NCBI RefSeq assembly: GCF_030269925.1
Contig: NC_085117.1
Coordinates: 744,001 to 808,000 of the forward strand
DNA: 64,000 bases
Source: Bombyx mori
Taxonomy: Eukaryota > Arthropoda > Insecta > Lepidoptera > Bombycidae
Direction: 5' to 3'
Part shown: in pieces, positions 1 through 10,324 of the stretch
Position numbering within the stretch: position 1 is the stretch's first letter
Layout of the letters: each line of letters opens with the position of its first letter
Notes under the pieces: generated by a model
Seen by the model: the letters and a program-made list of their open reading frames with translations, nothing else
What the model was told of the DNA's origin: nothing
Database searches by the model: none
Made by a program: the position numbers and the translations under genes

Positions 1-93
1 TTTTTTTTAATTTCGGACAATTAATGAACCATAAATATGCTTAGCTTAGAAGAAGAAATACCTTTTCAATAGTGCAGTAGTAAATAATAGACC

Positions 94-208
94 TGACCTG
101 GAAGCGCATTGCCTGGAGGGCGATCCTCAGGAGCATGGGTGACCTGACGGGTCCTTCTGCACACACAGCGTCAGCGCAACCACGACCGCTCTTACAAGGT
201 GTCCGACT
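94..208 (+). repeat. Possible retroelement C-terminal remnant
   Basis: An open stretch here reads as a basic peptide beginning TWKRIAWRAILRSMGD and ends at a TAA. The WKRI..WRA pattern resembles the C-terminal end of LINE polyproteins, but the match is short and I cannot name a family. It lies in the intron upstream of the first visible zinc-finger exon. Confidence 0.25.
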
Positions 209-299
209 GAGAAGAAGTAAATAATAGTGCGGAATATTTTAAAGGAACTTAAAACTTGATATTTTTGTGTGCTTAACTTGACATAAGAATTGCTCTTTG

Positions 300-491
300 T
301 GAATGCTCATATGGTGCAGTACGACCCACCTGATCATCAGTAGTCATCGTCAGTAATGTCAGGGGCATAATTAAACCAGTTGTAGGCAGCAGTTTGGCTC
401 TGTCCCTGGCATTGCTGAAGTCCATGGGCGACGGTAACCGCTCACCATCAAGTGGGCCGTAAGATGGTCTGCCTACAAGGGCAATAAAAAA
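300..491. mobile_element. Two LINE 3' tails, head to head
   Basis: Positions 381-491 (+) are the 3' tail of a truncated non-LTR retrotransposon: the last codons of its ORF (GRQRLGSAPG type), a short UTR, then GCAATAAAAAA. Positions 300-375 look like a badly decayed minus-strand copy of the same tail. Called tail B below; the coding origin is shown by the longer copy at 55604-55910. Confidence 0.7.
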
Positions 492-534
492 GGCCGAATA
501 AACTCATCCAATAATGTAATCAAACTATTTGCAG

Positions 535-736
535 AGGCCCATTTGAATGTCTTCAGCCGTCTACGTGTCAGCAGCTGACCGGCGGCGATGGTCTCTGTCA
601 TCAGATCTTCTTCTCATGTTGTGAATATTCTCTGCACCACCGAGATGAGCACACTAAGAGGCGGAAAGGAATTCGCTGTCAAGTCTGCGAGAAACCAATG
701 TCTGTAGATGCTGTACAGTTTCCTTTCAACTGTGAG
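535..736 (+). CDS. Zinc-finger gene exon A
   Basis: Acceptor TTTGCAG ends at 534; donor GAG|GTAAGT begins at 737. The exon enters with one base completing a split codon and leaves in phase 0. It encodes a Cys/His-rich segment with a CQVC pair and ends FPFNCE, the first half of the finger completed by the next exon. Confidence 0.8.
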
Positions 737-3700
737 GTAAGTTACGGTGATATCTCATCCAAGTCGGTTTGTGTAGAAGAGTTTCTTCTTTTTCTCCACC
801 TTATACCCCTAGGTGGGATCGGCAGAGCTACTTTTTCTCTTTCGTTCTCTCCTATCAGCCGCCATCTGAACACTCACTCCTCTCTCTCTCTCTCGGATAT
901 CATCATTCACACACTCCATCCATGTCTTCTTCGGTCGACCCCTTCCCGCTCTACCTTGCACTACCATTTCCATACATCTCTCAGTCACATGCATCTCCTC
1001 TCTACGCATCACATGTCCACACTACGCTAACCATCCGCTCTTTGATTTGTTAATTACCGTGGTTACTATCACACTTCCTCTGCTATACTCATTCCTTATC
1101 TTGTCCATTCTTGTCACTCCACACATCCATCTCGACATTCGCATCTCTCGCATAGTGTAGAAGAGTTTGATTTTTATATTTTTCCTTCAATCTTTTGATC
1201 CAGACAACCCCCTGATGTGATAGTGATAACAACTCCAATGTTTGAGTAATTGCTTATTGATAAGCCTATAGTAATTGATCAGTGTTAATATGATACAAAT
1301 GATATAATGCAAGTATGCAATGCCTTGCTGATGGTTTTTTTTGAAGTGAAAACTTCTTTAGAATCGTTGTGATTTCAAACCGGATGCAACGGAAAAAACG
1401 ACAGGTAAGAGACACAAATACAAAAATGTGTAGGATGAAGCCAGCAAAGAATGAGACAGAAATATACATACTATTTAATACAGCGCCATCTGTGAGATTT
1501 TTTAATACTAACGTGTGTATGAAAGCTCTTGTAGTGAATTTTAATTTAGGATTATACGTGAAACTAAAATATCAATTCACAGAGGGCGCTACCTTACAAT
1601 TATATACAAATGACAAAATTTTACATATACTTAAGACGTTTAGGATAATTGTATTTTAATTTTGGAAGGTTTCACTTCTACCACGTGTGAATTGCACACA
1701 TTTTTTTTTTATTGCCCTTGTAGGCAGACGAGCATACGGCCCACCTGATGGTGAGTGGTTACCGTTGCCCGTGGACTTCAGCAATGCCAGGGGCAGAGCC
1801 AAGCCGCCGCCTAACTGGTTGCACGCTGGTTGTACACGAGCTGACTCGAAAATGATGTAAAATTCATCCGTATGCAATACAATGTGCGCGAGGGCCCGTA
1901 CAATCTAAGAATTGTAACACCTTCGTGGCCTATGTCATAAAACCTGGATCAAATTAAAGAAAAAGTTCTTAAAATATTCTGTGTCTACTGTGGAACTGTA
2001 AGCTGATTGATAGATACAGAGAATTCTTATTCTTCATGCTCTTGTCCCACTATCTAAGGTCGGTGCAGCGTGTCCCCTTAGCCCCTATTTCCATTGAGGT
2101 CTATCATACATCATCCTCAAACCCTTCTCTAGCATTTTCTCTGTTACACAGTCCATCCACGTCTTTATGACGCCCCCTTCTCACGTTTCCCGCAACTTTT
2201 TTATATATAATGATATTTTATATATAATATTCTAGAATGATTGAATAATAACAGACTTAATTGCATTTCTTGTAATATACTAAGAAAACAACATTCAAAG
2301 GCCCTTTAATCTCAAATTGACAAAGAAATATTTTTTTTAAAACAACAAAATTTTAAAGTTTTTAAATACTAAATGTTTTTCTTTACATAATTATACAGAT
2401 GGATAGATATTGTTACGCGCTGGGGTTCGGAATAAATAAAAATTCTACCGAATTACAAGTTAACAACGCTATATTCAACACTTAGAATACTTAAAACAAA
2501 TCACAAACACTTTAAAATTCTCAATTCGCTTCTTCCGCTTCGCTTCAGATGATCCGTTCGCTGTTTCGCTTCGAGTAGTACTGATTACTAACTGACTGCG
2601 TGCCATCTCCTCAACGTTTTTATAGCCGATACCACATCCCTAGAATTATCGAGAATATTCCACACATCTCTAGTATTGTGTTTCCGCTATTTTACAATAG
2701 ATGGCGTGGTACTTTTCGAGCGTTCTAAGTGCTACTAGATCCTTCGATATTCGTCCGACTATTCGGCAATAGATGACGTCTTACCGGCGTAACAATATAG
2801 ATGGGATATAGGTTATGTTTTTTTTATTTTCCAGACATGCGGCGAAGGCTTCCACGATGAGAACGAATATATAACTCACACCGCTATAGGGCACGTGAAA
2901 CTGAAGCCGTTTGAATGTAACATTTGTCATAAAAGATTCACTCAACAGGTAATTTTAATTGTTTTTAATAAACTACAGTAAGAGTAGAAGCTCTTTATTC
3001 GCTTGGTTCATGTTCCGTGAATACGCCGCGAATACAGAAACCGAATGAAACCGTGGAATGGTAATTTACATATATGGGACGATTATTGGGGATACGTTCC
3101 GTACGTGACAAAATAATAACATACTTTAAGCGTAGTTGTAATAAGGTCTGTTTTACGTTTTTTATTAGCCCATTTGACGACGCGTCTACAAAAGAATATC
3201 CTTTGGTTGGATAAAGATACAGAAGCCTTTAATAACAACCATAATTCATATTTAGGTATATACTATTAATGTAATTCTTTTTCAACATTTGACATCGGCA
3301 AAGATTGTTTTGCTTTCACATAGGCCCCCTTCAATTCCTATTCGGCTGGTTACCTAAGTACATATTGGAATACTTTTTTAAGAATGTACGTGTGCCCATA
3401 TGTCGGTTAGATCCGCGAATATAGAAATCTTTAGCTGCGAACAGTGAAAATGCGAATAAGGTGCTTATATGGTATATAATAAATAGTACCATTTTCAATT
3501 CGAGTAGATATGAAACTGTAATTAATTAGTTTTTGTTTTTCAGGGTGGCCTCATGCAACACATGAGGATGCATACGGGTGACCGTCCCTACCCGTGCAAT
3601 TACTGCCCAAAATCCTTCACCCAGAAGTCCGGACTGGACCAGCACCTCCGGATTCACACTAAAGTGAAGCCTTATCGCTGCGTCATCTGCTCGAAGACGT

Positions 3701-4008
3701 TCTGCCAATCGGTCCACTTGAAGCAACACATGAGAACGCACACAAACGTGGCCCCGTTCCAATGCGGCATCTGCGAGAAACGCTACAAGCAGAGCAGCCA
3801 TTTAAATTACCACCTGAAGAACCACAATCCGGCCAATTTGACAGAGGAACAACGTGCTAAATACGCTGAACTCATCGGACTGATAAGCAAGGAAGTTGTC
3901 GAAGTCCAAATCGATTCAAACGAACAGATATTGCCCTATGATAATTCTAACATGGTCACCGACGAGCAATTCGTGCAAACTTGGGCGGAGCAGAATTGTC
4001 AGAGTTGA
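535..4008 (+). CDS. C2H2 zinc-finger protein, 3' part of gene (three exons)
   Basis: Three exons, 535-736, 2835-2948 and 3544-4008, join in frame (781 nt) and stop at TGA 4006-4008. The start lies left of the window. The joined protein holds five clear C2H2 fingers in a row (first one with a four-residue H spacing, HTAIGH), then FTQQGGLMQH, FTQKSGLDQH, FCQSVHLKQH and YKQSSHLNYH, followed by a roughly 60-residue acidic tail ending AEQNCQS. An upstream Cys/His-rich stretch (HHRDEHTKRRKGIRCQVC) may be a degenerate finger. Expected to be a nuclear DNA-binding regulator. Linkers (HTGDRPY, HTKVKPY, HTNVAPF) are close to the TGEKP consensus but not homogenised, unlike the gene at 62231. No orthologue name can be given. 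Introns hold a LINE fragment, MITE, tail B copy and solo LTR. Confidence 0.88.
770..1160 (-). mobile_element. LINE ORF C-terminal fragment
   Basis: The minus strand reads as the tail of a LINE reverse transcriptase ORF: MCGVTRMDKIRNEYIRG, then MRREEMHVTERCMEMVVQG, GRGRPKKTWMECV and QMAADRRERKRK. A related copy lies at 39893-40160 (+). The low-complexity (TC)n in the middle has disturbed the frame. It is intronic in the zinc-finger gene and not a host gene. Confidence 0.75.
1335..1700 (+). mobile_element. MITE family T, copy 1
   Basis: A roughly 365-bp non-autonomous element with subterminal inverted motifs GAAGTGAAAACTTC and GGTTTCACTTC, ending GTGTGAATTGCACACA. A nearly identical copy on the other strand is at 32907-33275, another at 54627-54962, and partial members at 29165-30115 and 59820-60100. 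The 96-codon ORF inside is conserved only because the copies are young. Confidence 0.75.
1701..1820 (-). mobile_element. LINE tail B, minus strand
   Basis: Starts with the poly(T) of a reversed A-tail (TTTTATTGCCCTTG) directly at the end of the MITE, followed by the reverse complement of the tail B codons. 5'-truncated retrotransposon copy. Confidence 0.8.
2035..2215 (-). mobile_element. Decayed LINE C-terminal fragment
   Basis: Minus-strand reading gives GNVRRGRHKDVDGLCN and related residues matching the RGRPKKTW-type end of LINE polyproteins, with in-frame stops. Old copy inside the zinc-finger gene intron. Confidence 0.5.
2411..2794 (+). mobile_element. Solo LTR (384 bp)
   Basis: Begins TGTTACGCGC and ends GGCGTAACA, with TGTTAC/GTAACA inverted ends, and is flanked by ATAT on both sides (2407-2410 and 2795-2798), a 4-bp target duplication. 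No internal retrovirus-like genes are present, so the element has recombined to one LTR. The LTR end lies 40 nt before the acceptor of zinc-finger exon B. Related fragments are at 38935-39090 and 41020-41175. Confidence 0.8.
2835..2948 (+). CDS. Zinc-finger gene exon B
   Basis: Acceptor TTTTCCAG ends at 2834, donor CAG|GTAATT begins at 2949; 38 codons, phase 0 at both ends. Encodes TCGEGFHDENEYITHTAIGH (end of finger 1) and ECNICHKRFTQQ (start of finger 2). Confidence 0.88.
2949..3543 (+). other. Zinc-finger gene intron, no element recognised
   Basis: AT-rich intron of 595 bp between exons B and C. No repeat, ORF or RNA gene was recognised in it. It ends with a good polypyrimidine tract, TTTTTGTTTTTCAG. 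Confidence 0.7.
3544..4008 (+). CDS. Zinc-finger gene terminal exon C
   Basis: Starts GGT GGC CTC ATG after the acceptor CAG and runs to TGA. It encodes the rest of finger 2, fingers 3-5 and the acidic tail. GC-rich third positions contrast with the AT-rich flanks, as expected of real coding sequence. The 3' UTR follows; a family C retroelement copy interrupts it from about 4163. Confidence 0.92.
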   Translation, partial: GGLMQHMRMHTGDRPYPCNYCPKSFTQKSGLDQHLRIHTKVKPYRCVICSKTFCQSVHLKQHMRTHTNVAPFQCGICEKRYKQSSHLNYHLKNHNPANLTEEQRAKYAELIGLISKEVVEVQIDSNEQILPYDNSNMVTDEQFVQTWAEQNCQS

Positions 4009-4162
4009 GTGTGAATTTAGTGTGCTGATTGTGAATATATAGGAACTATCTGTATATAGGAGATTGGACCACCATCTTTAGAAAGTGTACATTTTTTATG
4101 CTAACATAATACAGATAAAAAAAAATCCTACTTATGCTGTTTGCCTCTCAAGGCTATTTCAG

Positions 4163-4510
4163 CTTCTCCTTGATGTGTAGGTGAGTTCACGGGGCTCAAA
4201 CCGGGAGTGTTGCTAACACTGACCCTAACGACAGCAGTGCTTCGCAGAATCTACCACCGGATCGGAATCGCGACCCACTGAGAAGATCCGGCGAGAAACT
4301 CAGTGGGCTGTGTCTGAGAGTTAATTTACTCGTCGAGCCCTTCGTCGCAAGCGACGAAGGGCTCGACGAAAACGGTGACCCGTGCTTGAAGTACCTAGAA
4401 GCACCGTTAGTGCATCGGGAGGATCCGAGATGACGTGTTTTGGGCGACGTCGACTGTTTTCCATTCTGTCCGCAGCATCGGGAATGTCGTAATCTTGTTG
4501 GGGCATGTGA
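4163..4510 (-). mobile_element. Family C retroelement copy with ORF end
   Basis: Reversed copy of a repeat seen about ten times here. Plus-sense order is: short ORF end (RRPKHVISDPPDALTVLLG, then RRRARRVN and stop), then CACTGAGTTTCTCGCCGGAT, TTCTCAGTGGGTCGCG, and a poly(A) tail. The minus ORF end spans 4321-4506. A family C-like insertion at 30698-30985 shows retrotransposon hallmarks (poly(A), target duplication). Confidence 0.65.
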
Positions 4511-4920
4511 GCTCTATAAACGGACCAGAAATTATGCAGACCGATTTTGTCTGCTCCTAATATTGTACTCTCTGTCTTCGGTCATGATTTTGCCGATATA
4601 TCAGGAGCTCATTTAAATGGAAAATAGTAGTAGGAACTCTTTAAATTAAATATAATAGAGATATTATGTGAAAAAGGTTTTAAAGTTAGATTTCTTAATG
4701 TGAGTCGTCTAAGTGTAATTGTCTAAGAAGCCCACGAATGGACAAACAATGTCACAGACCGATCTGTGTAGACTTAGATTTTGTGAGAATTTGCAATTCG
4801 GTTGAGTGTAATTATAATTTTTAAAAGTAATGCAATTTTAGTGTTTACGGTATGTAAGTATGTAAGTAATAGAAAAAGTTTGTGTACTAGCTCATGAGAA
4901 ATCTTTCTATTATTTTTTTA
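4511..4920. other. No gene seen (possible 3' UTR)
   Basis: AT-rich sequence downstream of the zinc-finger gene with no repeat or ORF recognised. It could be 3' UTR if the family C copy is transcribed through. Confidence 0.5.
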
Positions 4921-4924
4921 TAAC

Positions 4925-5130
4925 TAAGATGGATACACCTAATGTTAAGTGGTTACCGGAGCCCATAGACATCAACCATGCTAATGCACAGACCATCTTG
5001 AGACATGAGTCCTAAGTCTCAGTTTATATAGCACTACGGCTGCTCCAGTGTTCAGAATAAAACTGCTATAGGCAGAAATTGGCAAGAAGATGGTACCTAC
5101 CCTTGCTAGATCACAAAAAACCCACCCACC
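4925..5130 (-). mobile_element. Bm1-type SINE, old diverged copy
   Basis: Recognisable by GTTAAGTGGTTACCGGAGCC, CTTGAGACATGAGTCCTAAG and GATGGTACCTACCC, in the minus orientation, with many substitutions. Older than the other copies in the window. Confidence 0.65.
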
Positions 5131-5339
5131 AATGAATCCTTGTCTATTTCTGTTCTTCAGATCCATTCTGAAACATTCCAATAGTAAGTGTGATCGCAGT
5201 ATGGCTCCATTGGTCTCAACAGTGTCCGTGGGAAGAGATTGCTTACTAGACCGACTATGCACATATGAAATTCAACAAAAAATGTACTCAGTCTATACAC
5301 TATTATAATTATGGGCTGTTAGTTTGTTTATTTAATAAA

Positions 5340-5580
5340 TCTTTATATATATAATTCTACTGTACGTGTGTAAGTCACTGAACTCCTCTTAAACGACTGG
5401 ATTGATTTGAATGATTTTTTTTGTATGCGTTTGGGTGGCGCCCTGGATGGTTTAGATTCGCAAATGAGCCCGGCAGATGGCGCTGTTGATGGTTATCTAG
5501 GTTATTTATCTATACGGCAACTAAACGGCTGGAACGATTTGAATGAATTTTTGTGTATGCATTCATAGGACGTTCGCTAG
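5340..5580 (+). mobile_element. Helitron-like non-autonomous element
   Basis: Begins TC after an A (A|TCTTTATATATATAATTC) and ends CTAG before a T (TTCGCTAG|T), the A^T insertion and TC...CTAG ends of Helitrons. It carries the typical lepidopteran opening with TGTACGTGTGTAAGTCACTG. No Rep/helicase coding. Confidence 0.5.
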
Positions 5581-5587
5581 TTCGCAA

Positions 5588-5830
5588 TATATATATTATT
5601 GCTTAGGTGGGTGGACGAGCTCACAGCCCACCTGGTGTTAAGTGGTACTAGAGCCCATAGATATCCACAACGTAAATGCGCCAGCCACCTTGAGATATAA
5701 GTTCTAAGGTCTCAGTATAGTTACAACGGCTGCCCCACCCCAAACCGAAACGCATTACTGCTTCACGGCAGAAATAGGCAGGGCGGTGGTACCTACCCGT
5801 GCGGACTCACAAAAGGTCATACCACCAATA
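5588..5830 (-). mobile_element. Bm1-type SINE, minus
   Basis: Tail (TATTGCTTAG) first, then GGACGAGCTCACAGCCCACC, and ending at the ACTCACAAAAGGTCATACC end. Truncated at the 5' end, lacking the tRNA-like head. Confidence 0.85.
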
Positions 5831-6215
5831 AATTGATTATATTTAGTGCTGTCAAATTTAAATTATTGTTAACAAAAGTAGGTAACGATTGTTTGATCAT
5901 AGATTTTAATGTAATAGAATATTTTGTCTATGGTTTTTTTTTAATATAGTGCCGTTGAATTTATTTTTAAACTTGCTACAAGCTAAAAAGATGCAATGTA
6001 ATTATAAATAAGTCTTGTAATTTTTTATTTTATTTTTAAATATAAAAAAAGTTGTACCGTAATTCATTTATATACATACTTAAATAATTAAGTCGTATTA
6101 AAATGTCATGTTTGTCTTCTCTGAATGTACAGCTTAGTGTTATATTTAAGATTTGTTTTAAAAAATACAGATTTTTTTTAACACTTAATTGAAGTTGTTT
6201 TAATTACTTTTTAAT
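5831..6215. other. No gene seen
   Basis: AT-rich stretch without recognised genes or repeats. Confidence 0.5.
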
Positions 6216-6700
6216 ACCCTTTTATTAGCTTCAGACGTATGTATGTTAGTATGTAAGTATGTATGTAACGGAGTCTTTGAACATGATTTTAGACCCCCCT
6301 TCAAAACGTTGGATTATATTCGAAATTTGGTATACTTATGGACCGACGACAATTCAATATTTAAAAAAAAATGAAAAATAACTAATAGATTAAAAAAACC
6401 TAAAAAAATACGCATTTATAGAGAATCTAACTAAAAAATAGAAAATAAATTTTAATAAATTTGAATTAATAATAGTGTAAGAAAAAATGATTTTATTGTA
6501 AAAAATCGTGGCGTACTTTTCAGGATATTATCAAAAGAACCCTTCTACTCATATCTGTTCATAAAAAATTTATAACTACTGATACCATGCAACCCACGCT
6601 TACAATAAAGTCATTCCTCTTACACTATTTTAATTCAAATTTATAAAAAAATGTTTTCTATTTTTTAGTTGGATTATCTATAAAAGCGTATTTTTTTTTG
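6216..6700. repeat. Palindromic foldback repeat
   Basis: 6216-6260 carries a motif (CTTCAGACGTATGTATG) whose reverse complement recurs at 30310-30350. 6402-6697 is an imperfect palindrome: TACGCATTTATAGAGAATCT at the left is mirrored near 6697, and TAGTGTAAG is mirrored by CTTACACTA. A second copy lies at 28897-29165. Confidence 0.6.
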
Positions 6701-6899
6701 TTTTTTTAAACTATTATTTATTCTTGCGAACGATGAGATGCTGATGAGATGGTACACGATTTTGAAGTCGCTGGTGGGAATCGGTCTCACTCCGAAGAAC
6801 ATTGAATATTTTTTCTAACACAAGACCATTTTGCAATTTGTAGTTAAGTACCCAGTAACAAGGTGTAAAGTGGCGTGCCTTCTAGGAGGCCATGTTTTT

Positions 6900-7146
6900 A
6901 TTGTTTTTTATTGCTTAGATGACGGACGAACTCACAGCCCACCTCGTGTTAAGTGGTTACTGTAGCCCATAGATATCTACAACGTAAATGCCACCACCCA
7001 CCTTGAGATATCAGTTCTAAGGTCTCAGTACAGTTACAACGGCTGCTCCACCCTTCAAACCGAAACGCATTACTGCTTCACGGCAGAAATAGGCAGGGCG
7101 GTGGTACCTACCCGCGCGGACTCACAAGAGGTCCTATCACCAGACA
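6900..7146 (-). mobile_element. Bm1-type SINE, minus
   Basis: TTTTTATTGCTTAGATG, then CTCACAGCCCACC, ending AAGAGGTCCTATCACCAG. 5'-truncated copy without tRNA head. Confidence 0.85.
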
Positions 7147-7351
7147 AGTCCAATAGGGAACTAAAATAAGCTGTTAATGACGCTGATAATGCGCATTGTA
7201 TTATCGGTACGGACAATGTCTGTTGACTGGTAAGTAGTGGTAAGTTAATAAGTAAAATATACTAGATTGAGGGACAACATTATCTTTGAAATCGCTACGA
7301 TAAATCGACTTTTTTAAATATAAATATCGATACTATTTGACGCTTTTACTG

Positions 7352-7600
7352 GTGGTAGGACCTCTTGTGAGTCCGCACAGGTAGGTACCACCACCCTGCC
7401 TATTTCTGCCGTGAAGCAGTAATGCGTTTCGGTTTGAAGGGTGGGGCAGCCGTTGTAACTATAATTGAAACCTTAGAACTTATATCTCAAGATGGGTGGC
7501 GCATTCACGTTGTAGATGTCTATGGGCTCCAGTATCCACTTAACACCATGTGGGCTGTGAGCTCGTCCACTCATCTAAGCAATAAAAAAAAAAAAAAAAA
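7352..7600 (+). mobile_element. Bm1-type SINE, plus
   Basis: GGTGGTAGGACCTCTTGTGA through CATCTAAGCAATAAAAAA with a 17-bp A run. It is 206 bp from the inverted copy at 6900-7146, so the pair could fold in RNA. Confidence 0.88.
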
Positions 7601-7681
7601 CGCTGTCACAACATCCTTACTCTGATTCGGGATCCGAGTGAGATTTCTAGTCGTAGGCAGGATCTCTCAAAGATATATTGA

Positions 7682-7895
7682 GGAGTGAAAGGCTGTTTGG
7701 TTTAAGCGACATTTTTGCAACTTTACAGGAGAGCCATTTAAAATTTAAAATTTGGAAAAAATATCATAACCAAAAAAAACTTCCTCAGCTATTCAAATGG
7801 GGTAAACATAATTGAAGTTCAAATTAAAAACATCGAACTGTTGATGCTTGCTGATACCAAATAAAACGGACCTTTAATTACAATTAATAAATTTC
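7682..7895 (+). mobile_element. MITE family D, 3'-truncated
   Basis: Shares GGAGTGAAAGGCTGTTTGG and ACAGGAGAGCCATTTAAA with the complete copy at 45336-45561, and is reversed at 56035-56280. The right terminal repeat is missing. Confidence 0.65.
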
Positions 7896-8235
7896 GCAGG
7901 CGAAACAGAGAAAATCTCATTCATGGACATAATTAAAACGACTTTAACGATTTTATCTCGCGTTTATTTTGTTCGTTTACTTTTCAATATTCATAAAGTA
8001 AATTATTCCTCGACATTGAACATTGCCTTAATTATAGAAACACTAGAATCATCTCAAATATTAAGTGTATTATCTATGACTAGAATAAATGCTACTGAAT
8101 TTTTCGAATGATATTCTTTTTTTCATCTACGGATCACACCAAAAAACATACATAGCTTCATTTGGAAAAATATCTAATTAAAAAAATACGTCTAGTGAGC
8201 ATGTCTTTGTAGTCTGTGCCAAAAATTAAATTTTA

Positions 8236-9074
8236 TGGAGGGTAGAGGTAAGGAGAAACGTCTCTGTGTGAAAAAGTATCCGTTAACCGGGTAAATTTTA
8301 AAAAAGGCGCTGAAAGTTATTAGGATAAGATAGACAAATAAAAAAGAACGAAATAACTGTAAGCACTACAAAATCACAAAAAGTATCTTATTTCAAGCTG
8401 ATAAGAAAATGCAATCGATGTCTCCACGTTTTACCACAGCAATAATTTTAGGTTTTAATGACGAAATTAGTTTGGACTACGTAAACATGTGAGGTCTTGT
8501 ATTTATTGTACTGTCACTAACTACTCTAGTGATTAAATGTATTTAATTTCATAATTCAGCATACTTCAATCAGTTAACAACTGCTCAATTCATATCATAC
8601 CCTTTGCCTATGCTAGCACCATTCCGGAGGATTTTGAACTGTTATTTAGTGCTGAAAGTGGGACACTTTTTCAAGCTTCTCCCATAAGAGACGGTTCTTC
8701 TTACCTCTACTCTCCATATTAGCGAGTGGCGTTATGTCAAAGATGGCGCCAAAACGTTGAACTGTTAGAGTTGTCACATTTCGCTCCGCTTATGACTGCT
8801 ATAATAACATCGCGCCAATCGCCACGCCGCGCTGCGTGGTGGACTCTAGTGTGCTTAGTGCGAGTTTTTTAACCTTCTCGATAGCGTAAAATTTAGCTCA
8901 TATTTGTATGCAGTTGGAACAGCGCCCCTAGCGGCAAACGTACGCAAACGATCCCATTCCGTACAAATGCACTGCAAATGCACACAAATGCACTCCTAAG
9001 CACACTGATCTATAGCGTCCGCTCACAGCTGGACTCGTCCCGGGCGAGACATTTCTCCTTACCTCTACCCTCCA
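8236..9074. mobile_element. DNA transposon with about 29-bp terminal inverted repeats
   Basis: Left end TGGAGGGTAGAGGTAAGGAG (8236 on) is mirrored by CTCCTTACCTCTACCCTCCA at 9055-9074; the match extends through AAACGTCTC with one mismatch. An internal related motif is at about 8693-8715, and a palindromic MITE P-like segment occupies 8841-9010. No transposase ORF. Target duplication not obvious. Confidence 0.6.
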
Positions 9075-9240
9075 GTGCGCTTAGTGCGAGTTTTTTAACT
9101 TCTCGATCGCGTTAAAGTTAAACTCAAATTTGTATGGACTTGGAACAGCGTCCTTAACGAAAAGAAGCTATTCTGACTCCATACAAATTCGAGTTAACTT
9201 TTACGCGATCGAGAAGTTAAAAAACTCGCCCTAGGCATAC
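9074..9240. mobile_element. Palindromic MITE family P
   Basis: A 167-bp near-palindrome: GCTTAGTGCGAGTTTTTTAA and TTCTCGATCGCGT at the left are mirrored by ACGCGATCGAGAAG and TTAAAAAACTCGC at the right. It abuts the transposon ending at 9074. Other copies: 9499-9655, 28197-28600, 28710-28818, 35844-35950, 55570-55990. Confidence 0.7.
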
Positions 9241-9498
9241 GTACAACGTTTATAACAAGGAAGCCCGTTTTTTTGGCGACAAGTGTAGCTTCCTATTCCT
9301 GTAGTTTCTGTGCAGAGGCGACGTGGCTCTGTGCGTTGGGGATATTGGCAGTTTGCGCTGTGGCTTCACATCGACGTGGTATATCTGAGAGATACCTAAA
9401 TTCCTCGTCGCTACCGGCCTGCGGGAGCTCTTCGATTTGACGCATGTAGTTGGCGAACGCGTTTGTTGATCTGAAAACGAACACTACAGTACCCGATC

Positions 9499-9655
9499 TG
9501 TGTGCTTAGTGCGAGCTTTTTAATGTTCTCGATAGTGTAAAAGCTAACTCATAGTATGCAGTTGAAACAGCGCCCCTAACGACAAACGTTCTAACTGCAT
9601 ACAAATGTGAGTTAACTTTTACGCTATCGAGAACGTTAAAAAGCTCGCACTAAAC
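9499..9655. mobile_element. Palindromic MITE family P
   Basis: Arms GTGCTTAGTGCGAGCTTTTT and AAAAAGCTCGCACTAAAC pair, as do GTTCTCGATAGTGTAAAAG and CTTTTACGCTATCGAGAAC. The short loop carries GCGCCCCTAACGACAAACG. Confidence 0.7.
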
Positions 9656-9884
9656 AAACTGGTAAATATCGCACATCGACTTTTAGGAAGAGAGGGTCGG
9701 CTAAATTTGGTTGTCCTCAAATCTCCTGTTTCACTCACCCTGGGCGCAAAATGTTTTCGTGTTTTCGTCTTTAGATGAACTCACAGTTTTATTTTGAATT
9801 CTGAAAAAAAAAATATAGTAGGTATTTATTTATTGGAGACATGAGTTCTTCTATCAATCTTGAAAAATTTATAGTAACTGATAA

Positions 9885-10090
9885 AATTGCAGGCAAAAGA
9901 TTCAAAAAATTCAATGCGCTGTTCCGACCTAATCCGCACCACTCCGGATACAACAGTCTACGTCGCCATACACACCGCCAAGAGCAGAGGAAGATGGCGA
10001 AACATCATCCATAGAAGGACAATGGGAGGAGATGGTCACGACCCTCAGACATGAGGATTGCGACTCAGGAAGGAGGAGAGAGTTGTAAAG
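9885..10090 (+). mobile_element. RTE-type LINE 3' end
   Basis: Plus-strand reading gives RWTDLIRTTPDTTVYVAIH and GGDGHDPQT, matching the C-terminus of the long LINE ORF at 16895-20008 (TRWTDQIRAALDTTVHDALH, GHDHDPQ), followed by the same AGACATGAGGA type of end. 5'-truncated copy. Confidence 0.75.
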
Positions 10091-10096
10091 TCTTCG

Positions 10097-10320
10097 TTTT
10101 CATAGTACAGCGGCTGTCCCGCCTTTTAAACCTAAACGCATAACTGCTTCACGGCAGAACTAGGCAGGGCGGTGGTACCTACCCGTGCGGACTCACAAGA
10201 CGTCCTACCCTCAGTAATTACGCAAATTATAATTTTGATTACAATATTACGTTACTCCTTCGCCGTGGAAGTTGTTCGTGAACTTATGTTAAGTACGTAT
10301 GTCATTAGAAAGCTTGCTTC
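10097..10320 (-). mobile_element. Bm1-type SINE, minus
   Basis: Lacks the A-tail half. Starts at ACAGCGGCTGTCCCGCC and continues past the ACTCACAAGACGTCCTACC motif into the junction region (AATTACGCAAATTATAATTT) and middle part (GTACGTATGTCATTAGAAAG) that lie between body and tRNA head in full copies. Confidence 0.75.
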
Positions 10321-10324
10321 GCGC

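Noticed and set aside
698..1030. 110-codon ORF starting in zinc-finger exon A.
   Set aside because: It runs through the GTAAGT donor into intron and into antisense LINE sequence; only the first part is coding.
1369..1659. A 96-codon ORF repeated almost identically at 32949-33239 (minus), resembling a small conserved protein.
   Set aside because: It lies wholly inside MITE family T copies; identity reflects recent transposition, and the third copy (54627-54962) does not keep the frame.
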